Assembly (NCBI GenBank): GCA_045837725.1
Contig: JBEWZL010000179.1
Coordinates: 558,001-622,000 of the forward strand
Length of the DNA: 64,000 bases
Direction of reading: 5' to 3'
DNA from: Vermamoeba vermiformis
Taxonomy: Eukaryota; Tubulinea; Echinamoebida
Shown: piece by piece, positions 62,576-64,000 of the stretch
How positions within the stretch are numbered: position 1 is the first letter of the stretch
Layout of the letters: every line of letters begins with the position of its first letter
The notes under the pieces: model-generated
What the model saw: only the letters and a program-made list of their open reading frames with translations
Told to the model about the DNA's origin: nothing
Databases searched by the model: none
Translations under genes and position numbers: made by a program

Positions 62576-63430
62576 ATGAAGTGCCTAAATTTCTTGCTTA
62601 TAATTGCGCTGGTCCACTTGTGTCGCGCGAACGGATCTGATCCGTGTATAAACGCGGCAAATCCAGACCAGATCATAGAGTTTCGATACACGGAAGACGT
62701 CAGTGACTATCTTGGGCTAGATGGCGTGCGCAATGTGACCGATTCAACTGGCTGCCAAATCTTAGAGATTGACAGTATGTTTTTTACGCAGAATAATAGG
62801 CCACGCTGTAAGTGTTAATAATACTCTCGCATTTTGAGTCGTAATTAATTTACCGAGATTAGTTTTTGAAACGTTCTTTGCTGTTACTTTGAACGGAAGA
62901 CTCTTCGATATTTGTGGATCACAATCCAGTCCGCTCTCAGTTTCCGTGCGCCCAGCACGACTTAACGCCACAAAATTAGAAGTCAATGCCATCGACCAAA
63001 CCGCTATCCTTGGCCCTTTTGTGGTTCCAGGTCAGTTAAATTCATCGATCCGCATTTTTGAAAAAAAATTCGTGGAATTCTAATCTTAATAATTTTAGGG
63101 GGCCTAGAACTAGCAAACAATACGATCGTTAAACAATTCAATTTGGTGACCAAAAATACCTACATATTCTCGCCAATTTCCGAGCCAACCAACGCGTTCC
63201 AAAGCGACACAATAGCACCGTATTATTTCCAGGAACCGACTTGCACATCACGCCGCAGACTAACTGGGATGCTAAGAAGTGTTTCGTCACCGTTATTCGA
63301 GTTCTCTATCGAAATTTCCGGTGGACCGACGTATTTCTTTAGTTTGCCGGCAGGCACTAAATTTCAATCGTCATTCCAGCAGACCAAGTTTTTCTACGAG
63401 CACTGTACTTGCAGGACCTCAAGCGGATAA
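62576..63430 (+). CDS. Small secreted protein, family B (copy 2)
   Basis: Three exons encode about 240 residues. The start at 62576 gives a signal peptide (MKCLNFLLIIALVHLCRAN) followed by GSDPCINAANPDQIIEFR. It has the family B blocks NVTDSTGCQILE, FTQNNRPR at the first splice, GRLFDIC, LSVSVR, LEVNAIDQTAILGPF, LANNTIVKQFNLVTKN and FQSDTIAPYYFQEPTC, ending FYEHCTCRTSSG. A second intron (about 63031-63100) is not seen in copy 1, where the matching stretch (GKDEILFFSMADPSTYRITI) is coding; copy 2 may therefore have lost coding sequence that became intron. Confidence 0.8.
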
Positions 63431-63592
63431 ACTAGCCAGAAAATCTCGTCAAAATTTCAATTATCGCCATATAATAAATAGCTATTTTTCTTCGTGATCG
63501 AATTAAAACTTCATTATATTAAACAGCTTTAATTTCAACAATGTAGTTTAATGTACTTAATGTACGTACTTAATTGCGCCATTTATCAACGC

Positions 63593-64000
63593 TTATTTCT
63601 TCTTGTAATGAAAGTTAGGCTTCTCAGCTTTCCACCACTCGCGCATGAACTCTTCGCATTCTTTACGAGTGCCGGTTGGGTGCCTGAATTGCCAATCTAA
63701 TAGCGTTGAATTTAAGTAGCCCGCAACTGGACCGGAGGTCTCTCCGAGAATGTACAACAGTTCGTGGGTCTGAAAAAGTAATTATTAATGTTGGATCCGG
63801 TTCATTCGGCCAAAAGTATCCTTACTCTAATTAATGGCTCTACTTCAAATGCGCTCATGAGGGTCTTGTTTTCCAGGTAATTCGTCAGCAAGTCAAATCT
63901 CGCCTTAATCTCCGGATCTATCGTCAAATCAAATTCGACTTCATTTTCATCTTCAAACCGTGCCTTTAACTTTGATAATGTCTGTACTATTTGCGCTATC
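63593..64000 (-). CDS. CCA-adding tRNA nucleotidyltransferase-like protein, C-terminal part (runs off window)
   Basis: The last two exons of a gene whose 5' part lies beyond 64000. The penultimate exon (about 63831-64000) reads KARFEDENEVEFDLTIDPEI and SAFEVEPLIR; the last reads THELLYILGETSGPVAGYLN, then LLDWQFRHPTGTRKECEEF and MREWWKAEKPNFHYKKK to the stop at 63593. The sequence P-L-x...L..LGxxxGPxxGxxLxxLLxWQxxxPxGTxxEC is the usual C-terminal body of eukaryotic and bacterial CCA-adding enzymes, which build the 3' CCA of tRNA. The catalytic head is outside the window, so activity cannot be judged. The intron contains TGGATCCGG near 63792. Confidence 0.72.

Larger units (their letters stand above)
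61439..63430. repeat. Head-to-head secreted-protein gene pair, copy 2
   Basis: Second direct copy of the family A/family B divergent pair at 59178-61181. Gene order, orientation, intron positions and promoter length are conserved; protein identity is moderate. Confidence 0.85.

Overview
The window is nuclear DNA of a small-genome, intron-rich eukaryotic microbe. Genes lie about 2-3 kb apart on both strands. Most have several introns of about 45-300 nt with GT..AG ends, and intergenic gaps are mostly 200-800 bp. The content (M13 peptidase, RhoGAP, ABCC transporter, F-box protein, Rab32-like GTPase, SRPK, CWC15, Crinkler-like NTPases, a receptor kinase with a tyrosine-kinase-type catalytic loop, and a PGQYPPQ-rich protein) suggests a free-living amoeboid protist, possibly an amoebozoan. 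The lineage is inference only. No rRNA, tRNA, CRISPR array or intact transposon was recognised.

Layout. 0.3-14.7 kb holds an M13 (neprilysin-like) secreted metallopeptidase (-), an SRR1-like protein (+), a RhoGAP (-), a full-length ABCC transporter (+) and an F-box protein (-). 14.9-34.6 kb is a tandem duplication of a four-gene block in the order MFS transporter (+), Crinkler-like NTPase/nuclease (-), WDR13-like WD40 protein (-), membrane/alpha-beta-hydrolase fusion (-). The copies have decayed in a complementary way. Copy A keeps the MFS gene, while its WD40 and membrane-hydrolase genes are broken and joined to each other. Copy B keeps the Crinkler-like, WD40 and hydrolase genes, while its MFS is a deletion-riddled pseudogene. 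The two Crinkler-like genes differ from each other much more than the genes on either side of them do.

34.9-49.9 kb: a SHOCT-like segment fused to a Ubc9-like E2 fold that has alanine in place of the catalytic cysteine, a small secreted protein, a Kelch-like receptor kinase, an SR-protein kinase, a secreted C-terminally anchored glycoprotein, a Rab32-like GTPase, and a zinc-binding protein with a long Pro/Gly/Gln repeat tail. 50-59 kb: a DUF2207-like membrane protein, CWC15, a predicted N-myristoylated helical protein, and a secreted/ectodomain gene with two apparent frameshifts.

59.2-63.4 kb: two head-to-head pairs of small secreted proteins. The whole pair is duplicated in tandem, and the two arms of each pair look distantly related to each other. 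The window ends inside the 3' part of a CCA-adding tRNA nucleotidyltransferase-like gene.

Gene spans below run from start codon to stop codon and include introns. Exon limits were read from splice sites and reading frames by eye, and are approximate where marked.
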